DNA of 18,147 nucleotides. Source: CAWEHT01 sp963808455. GTDB taxonomy: Bacteria; Chloroflexota; Anaerolineae; CG2-30-64-16. The DNA is taken from the NCBI GenBank assembly GCA_963808455.1, contig CAWEHT010000437.1, positions 1 through 18,147 of the forward strand, written 5' to 3'. The position numbers and the translations under genes are program-made. Shown here piece after piece: positions 7,992 to 14,628 of the stretch. Below the pieces are notes generated by a model. The model was not told where the DNA came from. It searched no databases and was given only the letters and a program-made list of their open reading frames with translations. Position 1 is the first letter of the stretch. Every line of letters starts with the position of its first letter.

Positions 7992-9334
7992 CTACGATCC
8001 TTTCCGATCTCACGAGTGACGCGAAGCGTCGAATGGAACCCGACGTGCTGGACGGGGCAGATGAGCTGTTGGCCCCGCTCGAGACGGGGGGCGCCGGCGG
8101 TCTGAGCCTGACAGAGGTCGTGCGGGTGGCGTTTGACAGCCTTGCCGCGAACAAGACGCGCGCGGCCCTGACGATGCTCGGCGTGATCATAGGCGTGGCC
8201 TCCGTGGTTGCGCTGCTGGCGCTGGGCAATGGGGCCCAGGCCACGATCACGGGGCAGATCCAGGGCATGGGCAGCAATCTCGTTTTCGTGATCCCGGGCA
8301 CCATGAACCGGGGGCCTGGCAGCACCGCCGCGGCGCAGAACCTGGACATGCGTGACCTGCAAGCCATCCAGGATCTCGGCCTGCCCCTGGCCGGCATCGC
8401 GCCCCAATTTGCCAGCAACGCGGATATCGTCGCGCCGGCCGCCGACAAGTATGCATCCGTTGTCGGAACCATTCCATCCTATTTTTCCTTGATGGATGTC
8501 ACGGCCAGCAGCGGGTCACTGTTCAGCGACGACGATAACTCGGCCGGAGCAGCCGTCGCCGTCATCGGACCAACCCTGGCGAATGACTTGTTCGGCAGTG
8601 GTACGGCGGTTGGGCAGACAGTGCGCATCCAGAACCAGACGGTGCGTATCGTCGGCGTGCTGGCTGCAAAAGGCGGGAGCGGCTCTGGATCGACCGACGA
8701 GGAAGCGTTCGCCCCCATCAACTTCGTGCAACAGCAGCTGTTTGGGGCACGCACACCGGACGGCAACAGCTATCGGGTGGGAGCTATCATTTTCTCCGCT
8801 CGCAACGCCAGCGACATCAACACGATCGACGACCGCATCGCCGTGCTTCTGCGTGAGCAGCACCACCTGAAGGCGGATGCCAGCCAGGATGATTTTACCG
8901 TCATGAGCCAGGCATCTATGTTGAGCACACTGGACACGATCACCTCCCTGCTCACTGACTTCCTGGGCGCCATCGCGGGGATTTCTCTGGTGGTGGGCGG
9001 CATCGGCATCATGAATATCATGTTGGTGTCGGTCACCGAGCGAACGCGCGAGATTGGCCTGCGTAAGGCCGTGGGGGCACACGCCGCCGACATCCTGCTC
9101 CAGTTCGTCGTGGAGGCGGTTGTCATCAGCTTGCTGGGAGGCCTGATCGGCCTGGGCGTGGGCGCGCTGATCGCCCTGCTGGTGACCTTGAGCGGCATCA
9201 TGGCGACTTCTGTGAGCGCCGGTTCCGTCGCCCTGGCGCTGGGCTTCTCGACGGCCGTGGGCCTGTTCTTCGGGATCTACCCCGCCAGTCGGGCGGCCGG
9301 GCTGAACCCCATCGACGCGCTGCGCCACGAGTAG
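7988..9334 (+). CDS. ABC transporter permease, MacB/FtsX family
   Basis: A 448-residue membrane subunit of the exporter. A cytoplasmic N-terminal extension of about 40 residues precedes TM1 (about 58-80, with SLAANKTRAALTMLGVIIGV, the usual MacB start). An extracytoplasmic MacB_PCD domain (about 81-310) follows, then the FtsX core with three helices (about 322-348, 372-400, 411-431). The conserved cytoplasmic loop SVTERTREIGLRKAVGA (348-364) and the C-terminal YPASRAAGLNPIDALRHE are present. The start overlaps the ATPase stop by ATGA, with GGAGG 8 bases upstream. Together with the fusion protein and ATPase it forms a tripartite MacAB-like exporter. Substrates of such systems include peptides, macrolides and lipopeptides; here the substrate is unknown. 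Confidence 0.95.
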   Translation: MTTILSDLTSDAKRRMEPDVLDGADELLAPLETGGAGGLSLTEVVRVAFDSLAANKTRAALTMLGVIIGVASVVALLALGNGAQATITGQIQGMGSNLVFVIPGTMNRGPGSTAAAQNLDMRDLQAIQDLGLPLAGIAPQFASNADIVAPAADKYASVVGTIPSYFSLMDVTASSGSLFSDDDNSAGAAVAVIGPTLANDLFGSGTAVGQTVRIQNQTVRIVGVLAAKGGSGSGSTDEEAFAPINFVQQQLFGARTPDGNSYRVGAIIFSARNASDINTIDDRIAVLLREQHHLKADASQDDFTVMSQASMLSTLDTITSLLTDFLGAIAGISLVVGGIGIMNIMLVSVTERTREIGLRKAVGAHAADILLQFVVEAVVISLLGGLIGLGVGALIALLVTLSGIMATSVSAGSVALALGFSTAVGLFFGIYPASRAAGLNPIDALRHE

Positions 9335-9524
9335 TAATCACTCGCGGGGCAAACCGCTGTTGCCGGCGGCCCACCACCCCTTCTCCATGGGCGCCCGCGC
9401 CGGGGGCATCGCCGTGCGCGTGCCTTTGGGGGATTCGCGTTTTTTTGCCGGGGGCCGGCCGGGCCCCCTTCCCATGTTTCTTACCGCTTTCTCTTCCTGG
9501 GGGCCAGGCGGCCCCAACCCGCAT
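9335..9524. other. Convergent gene-free spacer with two GC-rich hairpins
   Basis: Between the permease (plus) and the feoC-like gene (minus), no coding frame with recognisable content was seen. The hairpin GGGGCC-AGGC-GGCCCC lies at 9500-9515 and GGGGGCC-GGCCG-GGCCCCC at 9450-9468. A run of seven T (9440-9446) sits on the far side of the second, which reads as A7 on the minus strand. They probably terminate or protect the feo message, although neither has a U-tract in the right place. Confidence 0.55.
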
Positions 9525-9870
9525 TCAGCCCGCCTGCAACCTCCTTGCTGCCTGCCACCCTTTCTCGGTGAGCGCCAGGGCCAGCGCCGGCCCCGGGCCG
9601 GTGCCGGGACACGATGCCATGGCATGCCGGTCATTGCAGGCCGCCGCCAGCCCGCATCCGCCGCACGCCGCATCCCCGCCCCCGGCCAGGGGCGCCACGT
9701 AGCCGCGCCGCTGCAGGCCGTCGAACCATGGCCATGACCAGCGCCTCGCTGGCCCCCAGGCGCCGCGCCGCTTCGCCGGCGGTCACCAGGCCGCCCTGGC
9801 CCAGCAGCCTGAGCAAAGCGATCAAGGGGTCGGGCGCAGGAAGTGAGTCTTCTTTCAAAAAGCACGTCAT
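9525..9870 (-). CDS. FeoC-like winged-helix protein with a four-cysteine cluster, one-base frameshift
   Basis: A small accessory protein of the ferrous iron transporter. Its ATG overlaps the feoB stop (ATGA at 9870-9867). The first 49 residues read as a winged-helix domain (DPLIALLRLLGQGGLVTAGE, then AARRLGASEALVMAMV). The frame then breaks at about 9724-9725, where one extra A is present. In the next frame the helix-wing continues (DGLQRRGYVAPL). The four cysteines follow: C69, C72, C78 and C87 (C-x2-C-x5-C-x8-C). The C-terminal LTEKGWQAARRL runs to the stop at 9525-9527. The repaired length is 114 residues. FeoC proteins are small winged-helix proteins, several with a cysteine cluster that binds Fe-S, that regulate or stabilise FeoB. 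The match here is by fold pattern and position, not close sequence identity. Confidence 0.75.
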
Positions 9871-11909
9871 ATCAGCCGCCCCACCTGGAAGACCAGCGCC
9901 CCGGCGCCCACCGAGATAACCAGAAGCATACCCAGGCTGAAGGCCGTCCAGCGCCACGAGCCCAGCTCCTGGCGCATCGTGGCAGCCGTCGCCAGGCAGG
10001 GGATGAACAGCATCATCACCACCAGCAGCGCCAGGCGCGCTGCCGGTGCCAGCGTGGCTGCCACGAGCTGCGCCAGCCCGGCTTCGTGGCCGCCCGCATA
10101 GAGCACACCCAAGGTCGCAATGACGTTCTCTTTGGCCACGAAGCTGGTCAACACTGCCACGATGATGCGCCAGTCACCCAGCCCCAGCAGCCGCCCGGCG
10201 GGCTCGAGCCAGCGTCCCACATGTGCCAGGATGCTCGTGTCGATCCCGCCCCCCGGCAGGCTCGAAAGGGCCCATACCACGATCGAAGCGATCAGGATCA
10301 CCTTGCCGGCCTTCTCGACGAACGACCGCGTGTTGTTCCAAACGTAGAGCCCGACCGTCCACGCGTTCGGGATGTGGTAGAGAGGCATCTCCATGATGAA
10401 GGCCGTCTGGCTGCCGCGAAACAGGGTCCGGCTCATGAACACACCCACGAAGGCCAGCACCAGCAAGTTGGCCGCCACCAGCCCCCAGGTCACCAGCGTG
10501 GCTACCCCGGCGCCGAAGAAGGCGGGGACCAGGAACGCCAACACGGCCAGCCGCGCCGTACAAGGCACGAACGGTGCCAGGAAGATGGTCGCCACCCGCG
10601 CCCGCCGCTCGTCGATGATGCGCGTGCCGAGAACGGCCGGCACGTTGCAGCCGAAACCCAGGAAGAGCGGCAGGAACGATTTGCCGTGCAGCCCCATCAG
10701 GTGCATGAAGCGATCCATGACGTAGGCCGCCCGCGCCAGGTAGCCCACGTCCTCCATCGTCCCGAGGATGGCAAAGAAGATCACCATGATCGGCAGGAAA
10801 GTCAGCACCGTGCCAACCCCTCCCAACACCCCGCGCACCAGCAGGCCGGACAGCGCCGGGGCCGGGGCCAGCCACGCCGCCAGGGCCATACTGAGGGGGG
10901 CCAGGATGCCCGCGCTCAGCCAATTGACAATCGGGGTCGCCACTTCATAGGTCAGCCAGAACATCACGCCGAAGATCCCGATCAAGAGCATCAGCCCCCA
11001 GGCGGGATGCGTGGCCAGGCGATCGATCTGATCGGTGCGTGAGATGGCGCCGGCCCTCGGCCGGGTGATGGCCGCCCTGACCATGCGTCCGATCCACTGG
11101 TAACGCCCGCCGGCGATGTCGAGGAAGGCGTCCTCGTGCTCCAGCAGCAGCTCGCGCACCTGGCCCCACACCTCCGGCGGCAGCGCCTGCTGCAGCGCGG
11201 CGGTGATCTCGGCGTCGCCCTCAAGCAGCTTGAGCGCGACCCAGTCGTTGGGATAGCCGGAAAGACAGGGAGTAGCAGGATCTTCGATGAGCTCCTGCAA
11301 TCTATGCAGCACCGGCTGGTGCTCGGGCCCGATGGCGGGCCGGTTGGGCGCCCAGGCCCCCGGCTCGGCCGCCAGTTGCTCTGCCTGCTGCATCAATTCG
11401 GCCAGGCCCTGGTTCTTGGTCGCCACCAGCGGCACGACCGGGATGCCCAGGGCGGCCTGCAGCACATTTGGCTCGATGTGAATGCCGTGTTGTTCGGCCA
11501 CGTCCAGCATGTTCAGCCCCAGAACCACAGGCTGCGGCAAAGAGAGCAACTCCGCCACGAGATAAAGATTGCGCTCCAGCGCGGCCGCATTGACGATGAC
11601 GACCACCACGTCCGGACGCTCGCGCACGATGAAGTCTCGGGCAATGCGCTCTTCTTCGGAGTTTGCGGTGAGGCTGTAGGTGCCCGGCAGATCGACGATG
11701 AGCATCACCGTCCCGTCGTGGCGGTAGGTCCCCACCTTCTGCTCGATCGTCTTGCCGGGCCAGTTGCCCACGTGCTGGCTGAGCCCGGTCAGCATGTTGA
11801 AGACGGTCAACTTGCCAACGTTGGGCTGCCCCGCCAGGGCAACGGTCATCTGCCCGACGAGCCTCGGCACGGCCGCCACACCGGCCGGCACCTCATGGCA
11901 GGAGCTCAT
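9867..11909 (-). CDS. feoB: Ferrous iron transporter FeoB
   Basis: A 680-residue GTP-gated Fe(II) permease of the cytoplasmic membrane. The N-terminal G domain shows G1 GQPNVGKLT (27-35), G2 Thr54, G3 DLPG (73-76, followed by TYSL), G4 NMLD (133-136) and a G5-like VATKNQG. The membrane part contains both conserved gate motifs (GFGCNVPA, and PCTARLAVLAF) and the C-terminal FVAKENVIATLGVLY. The residue after the P-loop lysine, normally Ser/Thr and a Mg2+ ligand, is Leu34 (codon TTG), which is unusual. A 20-residue leader containing Cys4 and His5 precedes the G domain. ATGA overlaps with feoA upstream and the feoC-like gene downstream indicate one operon. Confidence 0.97.
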   Translation of the reverse strand: MSSCHEVPAGVAAVPRLVGQMTVALAGQPNVGKLTVFNMLTGLSQHVGNWPGKTIEQKVGTYRHDGTVMLIVDLPGTYSLTANSEEERIARDFIVRERPDVVVVIVNAAALERNLYLVAELLSLPQPVVLGLNMLDVAEQHGIHIEPNVLQAALGIPVVPLVATKNQGLAELMQQAEQLAAEPGAWAPNRPAIGPEHQPVLHRLQELIEDPATPCLSGYPNDWVALKLLEGDAEITAALQQALPPEVWGQVRELLLEHEDAFLDIAGGRYQWIGRMVRAAITRPRAGAISRTDQIDRLATHPAWGLMLLIGIFGVMFWLTYEVATPIVNWLSAGILAPLSMALAAWLAPAPALSGLLVRGVLGGVGTVLTFLPIMVIFFAILGTMEDVGYLARAAYVMDRFMHLMGLHGKSFLPLFLGFGCNVPAVLGTRIIDERRARVATIFLAPFVPCTARLAVLAFLVPAFFGAGVATLVTWGLVAANLLVLAFVGVFMSRTLFRGSQTAFIMEMPLYHIPNAWTVGLYVWNNTRSFVEKAGKVILIASIVVWALSSLPGGGIDTSILAHVGRWLEPAGRLLGLGDWRIIVAVLTSFVAKENVIATLGVLYAGGHEAGLAQLVAATLAPAARLALLVVMMLFIPCLATAATMRQELGSWRWTAFSLGMLLVISVGAGALVFQVGRLI

Positions 11910-12187
11910 GCCTCTGCTCCCTCATCCAGATTCACGAACACGCGCGTCGCTTCATCGCGCCCCAGCGCCACGAGCGTGCCCCGCACGGCCACCAAGATGG
12001 GGCCTCGCCCGTAATTCTGCACCACGGCCACCTGGACACCGGCGGTGAAGCCCAGGTTGGCCGCACGGCTGCGAAACAGGCGCCCCCCCTCCAACGCCAG
12101 CACGACACCCTTCCCGCCTGCGGGGATGTCGCCCAACGTGTGCCGGCAGCCGCTGTGAGTCACCTGGTTCGCAGATTCCAAGCTCAT
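11906..12187 (-). CDS. feoA: FeoA, small SH3-like partner of FeoB
   Basis: A cytoplasmic accessory protein of Fe(II) uptake, 93 residues. The start at 12187 was chosen because GAGGAG lies 6 bases upstream and it gives the usual FeoA size. A longer frame exists from 12277 but would overlap the end of fur. The FeoA beta-barrel pattern is visible: TLGDIPAGGKGVVLALEGG, then RSRAANLGFTAGVQVAVVQN, GPILVAVRGTLVALGRDEA and a final beta strand. Two Cys/His residues occur near the start (THSGCRH). The stop overlaps the feoB start (ATGA). The 65 bases between fur and feoA contain only the ribosome site. Confidence 0.93.
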   Translation of the reverse strand: MSLESANQVTHSGCRHTLGDIPAGGKGVVLALEGGRLFRSRAANLGFTAGVQVAVVQNYGRGPILVAVRGTLVALGRDEATRVFVNLDEGAEA

Positions 12188-12252
12188 GCTTCGCTCCTCA
12201 CCTGACATTCCCGGTGGCAGCCGTGGTGCGCTGCCGGCGTCGCGTGCGACGC

Positions 12253-12756
12253 TCACGCTTTGCTGCCCGCCTGACAATCGCGGCAGCAGCCATAAAGCAC
12301 TACGGTGGCGCGTTGGATCAACACCCCGCTGTGCACCCGCATGAACTCCTCCTTCACCCGCTCAACGCCAGCTGTGTCGAACTCGATCACCGCGCCGCAC
12401 GACGTGCAGACGAAATGGTAGTGCTCGGCCGGTTCCGCGGGAACGAACCCCTTCCGGGGCCCTGGTGATGCCAGGCCTCCTGCCGAGCTTTCGAATTGCG
12501 CCCTGGCCCCGCCCCGCCGGTCAGCCCCGAGGCGCAGCGCGCTGACCAGGCCGGCCTGTGCCAGCCAGCCAAGGGTGCGATAGACGGTGGAGGGATTGAT
12601 CGAGGCATCTTGCCGGCGTGCGGCACGATAAATCTGCTCGGCCGTGGGGTGACCACCCAGGTCGTCGAGCACGCTGAGGATGATGCGGCGCTGGACGGTC
12701 ATGCGGCCGCCGTTGGCCCGCAGCCATCCTGCCGCCTGGCCCACCAGATCGCTCAT
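12253..12756 (-). CDS. fur: Fur-family metal-responsive repressor
   Basis: A 167-residue regulator leading the feo cluster. The winged helix (about 1-75) includes MTVQRRIILSVLDDLGGHPT and INPSTVYRTLGWLAQAGLV, the Fur recognition region. The dimerisation/metal domain has EHYHFVCTSCGAVIEFD (C117-x2-C120) and YGCCRDC (C158-x2-C161), which would form the structural zinc site. H36, H112 and H114 are candidate metal ligands. The stretch between wing and EHYHF is about 20 residues longer than usual and rich in Gly/Pro/Arg. The context with feoAB favours an iron sensor; a zinc (Zur), nickel (Nur) or peroxide (PerR) specificity cannot be excluded by eye. A tandem TGCAA-N5-TTGCA operator precedes it, implying autoregulation. 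Confidence 0.9.
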   Translation of the reverse strand: MSDLVGQAAGWLRANGGRMTVQRRIILSVLDDLGGHPTAEQIYRAARRQDASINPSTVYRTLGWLAQAGLVSALRLGADRRGGARAQFESSAGGLASPGPRKGFVPAEPAEHYHFVCTSCGAVIEFDTAGVERVKEEFMRVHSGVLIQRATVVLYGCCRDCQAGSKA

Positions 12757-12786
12757 GATGCAGCAACCCTTCCGGGAGCGCGCTCC

Positions 12787-12832
12787 TTACTGCAAATCAC
12801 TTGCAGCACTTATTGCAACTCATTTGCAGTAA
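12787..12832. promoter_or_regulatory. Tandem Fur-family operator, two TGCAA-N5-TTGCA boxes inside a long inverted repeat
   Basis: Box A (12791-12805, TGCAA-ATCAC-TTGCA) and box B (12814-12828, TGCAA-CTCAT-TTGCA) have centres 23 bases apart. The outer arms TTACTGCAAAT (12787-12797) and ATTTGCAGTAA (12822-12832) form a perfect 11-bp inverted repeat. The half-site pattern resembles the Nur box of Streptomyces (tTGCaa-N5-ttGCAA) and not the classical E. coli Fur box. The boxes cover the predicted transcription start of fur. Confidence 0.75.
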
Positions 12833-12860
12833 GTATAGCGGGTGGCGAGGGCGTCGTAAA
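12832..12860 (-). promoter_or_regulatory. Predicted promoter of fur (and possibly feoABC)
   Basis: On the minus strand, TTTACG (12860-12855) and TATACT (12837-12832) are 17 bases apart. The start would fall near 12825, inside box B of the operator. A repressor bound to the boxes would therefore block initiation directly. The self-complementary GGAGCGCGCTCC (12775-12786) lies in the leader. Confidence 0.5.
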
Positions 12861-12889
12861 TGACCGTCGTCATACTGGCCATCACCGCA

Positions 12890-12918
12890 TTGCGCGTGGC
12901 ATTGTTTTATGCTATACT
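12890..12918 (+). promoter_or_regulatory. Predicted promoter for the soluble histidine kinase
   Basis: TTGCGC (12890-12895) and TATACT (12913-12918) are separated by 17 bases. The start would be near 12925, leaving a leader of about 175 bases before the ATG at 13102. It is divergent from the fur promoter, about 60 bases outside the operator boxes. Confidence 0.45.
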
Positions 12919-12951
12919 GCGTTCGTAATTGGTTCACCCCACGAGAGGTTT

Positions 12952-12984
12952 GCCCCGCGGGGCGCCTTGTTGCCGCAGGCGCCC
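12952..12984 (+). other. Structured leader of the soluble histidine kinase
   Basis: Two mutually exclusive inverted repeats overlap: GCCCCGCGGGGC (12952-12963) and GGGCGCC (12960-12966) with GGCGCCC (12978-12984) around an 11-base loop. No ribosome site or U-tract is adjacent, so a riboswitch or attenuator cannot be claimed. The rest of 12833-13101 holds only the two divergent promoters. A 37-codon frame (12992-13105) whose stop overlaps the kinase ATG has no ribosome site and is probably chance. Confidence 0.35.
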
Positions 12985-13101
12985 TGCACGGATGAGCGGA
13001 GAATCTGGACGAACCACGAGCACTGCGCATCGTGGCAGGGGACAGCGCATTGCCAGTAACACACCTTCCGAGGCTTCAATCCAAGCGAGGATAGTGAGAC
13101 A

Positions 13102-14076
13102 ATGAGCCATGGGATGAACAACCGCAGTCAAAGTGATCCACCTTGCGGGGAGCTACGGACCAGCCTCCAGCCGCCGCGCGGCACTGGTGGGCCTGCCCCC
13201 GCTCCAGCCGGGCGCGAGGACCCGATCGCTCGACTCGAGGCCGGGCCGGCAGACCGCGACGAGCGGATTGCCAGGCTGCAAGCCGAGCTGGCGGCACGGG
13301 ACGAGCGGATCGCCGGGCTGCAAGATGAGCTGGCGGGACGCGATCGCCTGATCGCCGAGCTCAATGCCTTTGCGCATACCATGGCGCACAACCTCAAGAG
13401 CCCCCTTGCCTGCGTGCTTGGCTACGCCGGCTACCTCGCAGGTTACGCCGGCAGCCTGGCGCCGGAGGAGACCCTCGAATACATCGAGCACATTGCGCGC
13501 AGCGGGCAGAAAATGGGGACCATCATCGATGCCACGCTGCTGCTGGCCAGCGCCTGGCACGGGGACGTGCCCAGGGAACCGTTGGCAATGGAAGACATCG
13601 TGGCGGCGGCGCTGGACCGGCTGGAGGATGACATCCGCACAGTCGAGGCCGAGATCGTCTCGCCGGACACCTGGCCTGGGGCATCAGGGTACGCGCCCTG
13701 GGTCGAGGAAGTGTGGGTGAACTACCTGAGCAATGCCATCAAGTACGGCGGCCAGCCGGCTGCCGACCCACCCGTGCGGCCCCGCGTCGAGCTCGGGGCT
13801 GACACATCTGACGCCAGCTCGGTATGCTATTGGGTCCACGACAATGGCTCGGGAATTGCCCCTGAAGACCAGGACCGCCTCTTCGTCCCATTCAGCCGTC
13901 TGGAGCGCAATTCGAACAGATCGGACGAGGGCGGTGCGGTTCCGCCTCTGCCCGCCGGGCACGGGCTGGGCCTCTCGATCGTCCAGCGCATCATTACGCG
14001 CCTTGGCGGTCGCGTCGGCGTTTCGAGCGTGCCCGGACAGGGCAGCACATTTAGCTTCACGCTGCCGCGCGGCTGA
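13102..14076 (+). CDS. Soluble histidine kinase with coiled-coil repeat N-terminus
   Basis: A 324-residue kinase without membrane helices. Residues 1-40 are Pro/Gly-rich and probably disordered. Residues 41-88 form a coiled coil made of a 14-residue repeat (RIARLQAELAARDE, RIAGLQDELAGRDR, LIAELNAF). A HisKA domain follows, with the phospho-acceptor H96 in MAHNLKSPL, where the usual Glu after the His is Asn. The ATPase domain shows the N box WVNYLSNAIKYGG (205-217), G1 DNGSGI (247-252), an F box (FVPFSRLE) and G2 GHGLGLSIVQRI (286-297). No response regulator is adjacent, so it is an orphan. Sensing must come from the coiled coil or a partner protein. The start has only a weak upstream GAGG. 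Confidence 0.88.
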   Translation: MSHGMNNRSQSDPPCGELRTSLQPPRGTGGPAPAPAGREDPIARLEAGPADRDERIARLQAELAARDERIAGLQDELAGRDRLIAELNAFAHTMAHNLKSPLACVLGYAGYLAGYAGSLAPEETLEYIEHIARSGQKMGTIIDATLLLASAWHGDVPREPLAMEDIVAAALDRLEDDIRTVEAEIVSPDTWPGASGYAPWVEEVWVNYLSNAIKYGGQPAADPPVRPRVELGADTSDASSVCYWVHDNGSGIAPEDQDRLFVPFSRLERNSNRSDEGGAVPPLPAGHGLGLSIVQRIITRLGGRVGVSSVPGQGSTFSFTLPRG

Positions 14077-14097
14077 GGTGTTTGTTTAGGCTCTTTG

Positions 14098-14125
14098 TGG
14101 GGCCGTCTGGCCCCCGCCAAAAAAA
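14098..14125 (+). terminator. Hairpin followed by A7, possible terminator of the kinase gene
   Basis: GGGGCC-GTCT-GGCCCC (14099-14114) lies 22 bases after the stop codon, followed by CGCC and seven A (14119-14125). The 18-base core TGGGGCCGTCTGGCCCCC matches at 17 of 18 bases a hairpin downstream of the feoC-like gene (minus strand, 9516-9499). The missing U-tract makes intrinsic termination uncertain. Confidence 0.4.
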
Positions 14126-14408
14126 TTGGTCAGGCCGGCGGGCTACCCCTATATCACAGCCACGCGAGAAGGCTCGCCCCCAAAGCCTGGAGCGCCGCTG
14201 CCCCTCGGGGTATCGCCGATTCGATGTTCGCCACCAGACCACCGATGGGTTAGGTTTGCAGGCCGCTGGGTTGCGACCCCGATCCCAAGGGAAGGTCAAG
14301 TGCGGGCCCCGGCGTGACAGGGCGAAATCATGTTGCGGGGCCAAGCCAGGCCAGCACGCTCAGTTGCGTCCACCCGGCTGGCCTGCGGCGCCCCGGCGGG
14401 CTAATTCA

Positions 14409-14534
14409 CACAGGATGGACAGGATAGGCCGGATAGACACGAAGGTCCCGGCACGGGATGGATGTTTTTTGGGCCTGACCCTGTCTATCCCGTCGAATCC
14501 ATCCCCGTTCGGGGTCCTGCGTGTGCATCCTGTG
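14409..14534. repeat. ATCCTGT-type repeat with nested inverted arms
   Basis: Short related units (ACAGGATGG, ACAGGATAGG, CCGGATAGAC) recur on the left. Their complements occur on the right: CACAGGATG (14409-14417) pairs with CATCCTGTG (14526-14534), GGATAGACA (14431-14439) with TGTCTATCC (14482-14490), ACGGGAT (14453-14459) with ATCCCGT (14487-14493), and GGGATGGAT (14455-14463) with ATCCATCCC (14497-14505). Some of these pairings exclude each other. The style resembles dispersed noncoding ATCCTGT repeats seen in many environmental genomes. Confidence 0.55.
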
Positions 14535-14628
14535 ATGGCGGCTGGTCCCAGCGGCACGCGCTGCCCCCGTTGCGGTTGCCATACTGGAGGCCGGCTGCAG
14601 CATGGAATGGCCATCCCGGCGTGACGCT

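Larger units (their letters stand above)
14077..14628. other. Gene-free region, 552 bases
   Basis: No frame with recognisable protein content was found on either strand. It contains the hairpin/A7 element just after the kinase gene (14098-14125), about 280 bases with no structure that I can name, and an ATCCTGT-type inverted repeat (14409-14534). Confidence 0.5.

Noticed and set aside
9338..9865. A 175-codon minus-strand frame over the feoC-like gene and the spacer.
   Set aside because: Its composition (Arg/Gly/Pro) is that of a shadow frame, whereas the two-frame reading gives a winged helix plus a cysteine cluster coupled to feoB.
12188..12277. A longer FeoA beginning at 12277.
   Set aside because: The extra 30 residues overlap the end of fur and lack family character; GAGGAG 6 bases before 12187 supports the shorter start.
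12992..13105. A 37-codon frame whose stop overlaps the soluble kinase start.
   Set aside because: No ribosome site and no recognisable content; ATGA overlaps of this kind arise easily by chance.
14200..14345. Stretch with short GC stems that could be a tRNA.
   Set aside because: No acceptor/T-arm pattern (no GGTTCGA-type loop) in a cloverleaf arrangement on either strand.
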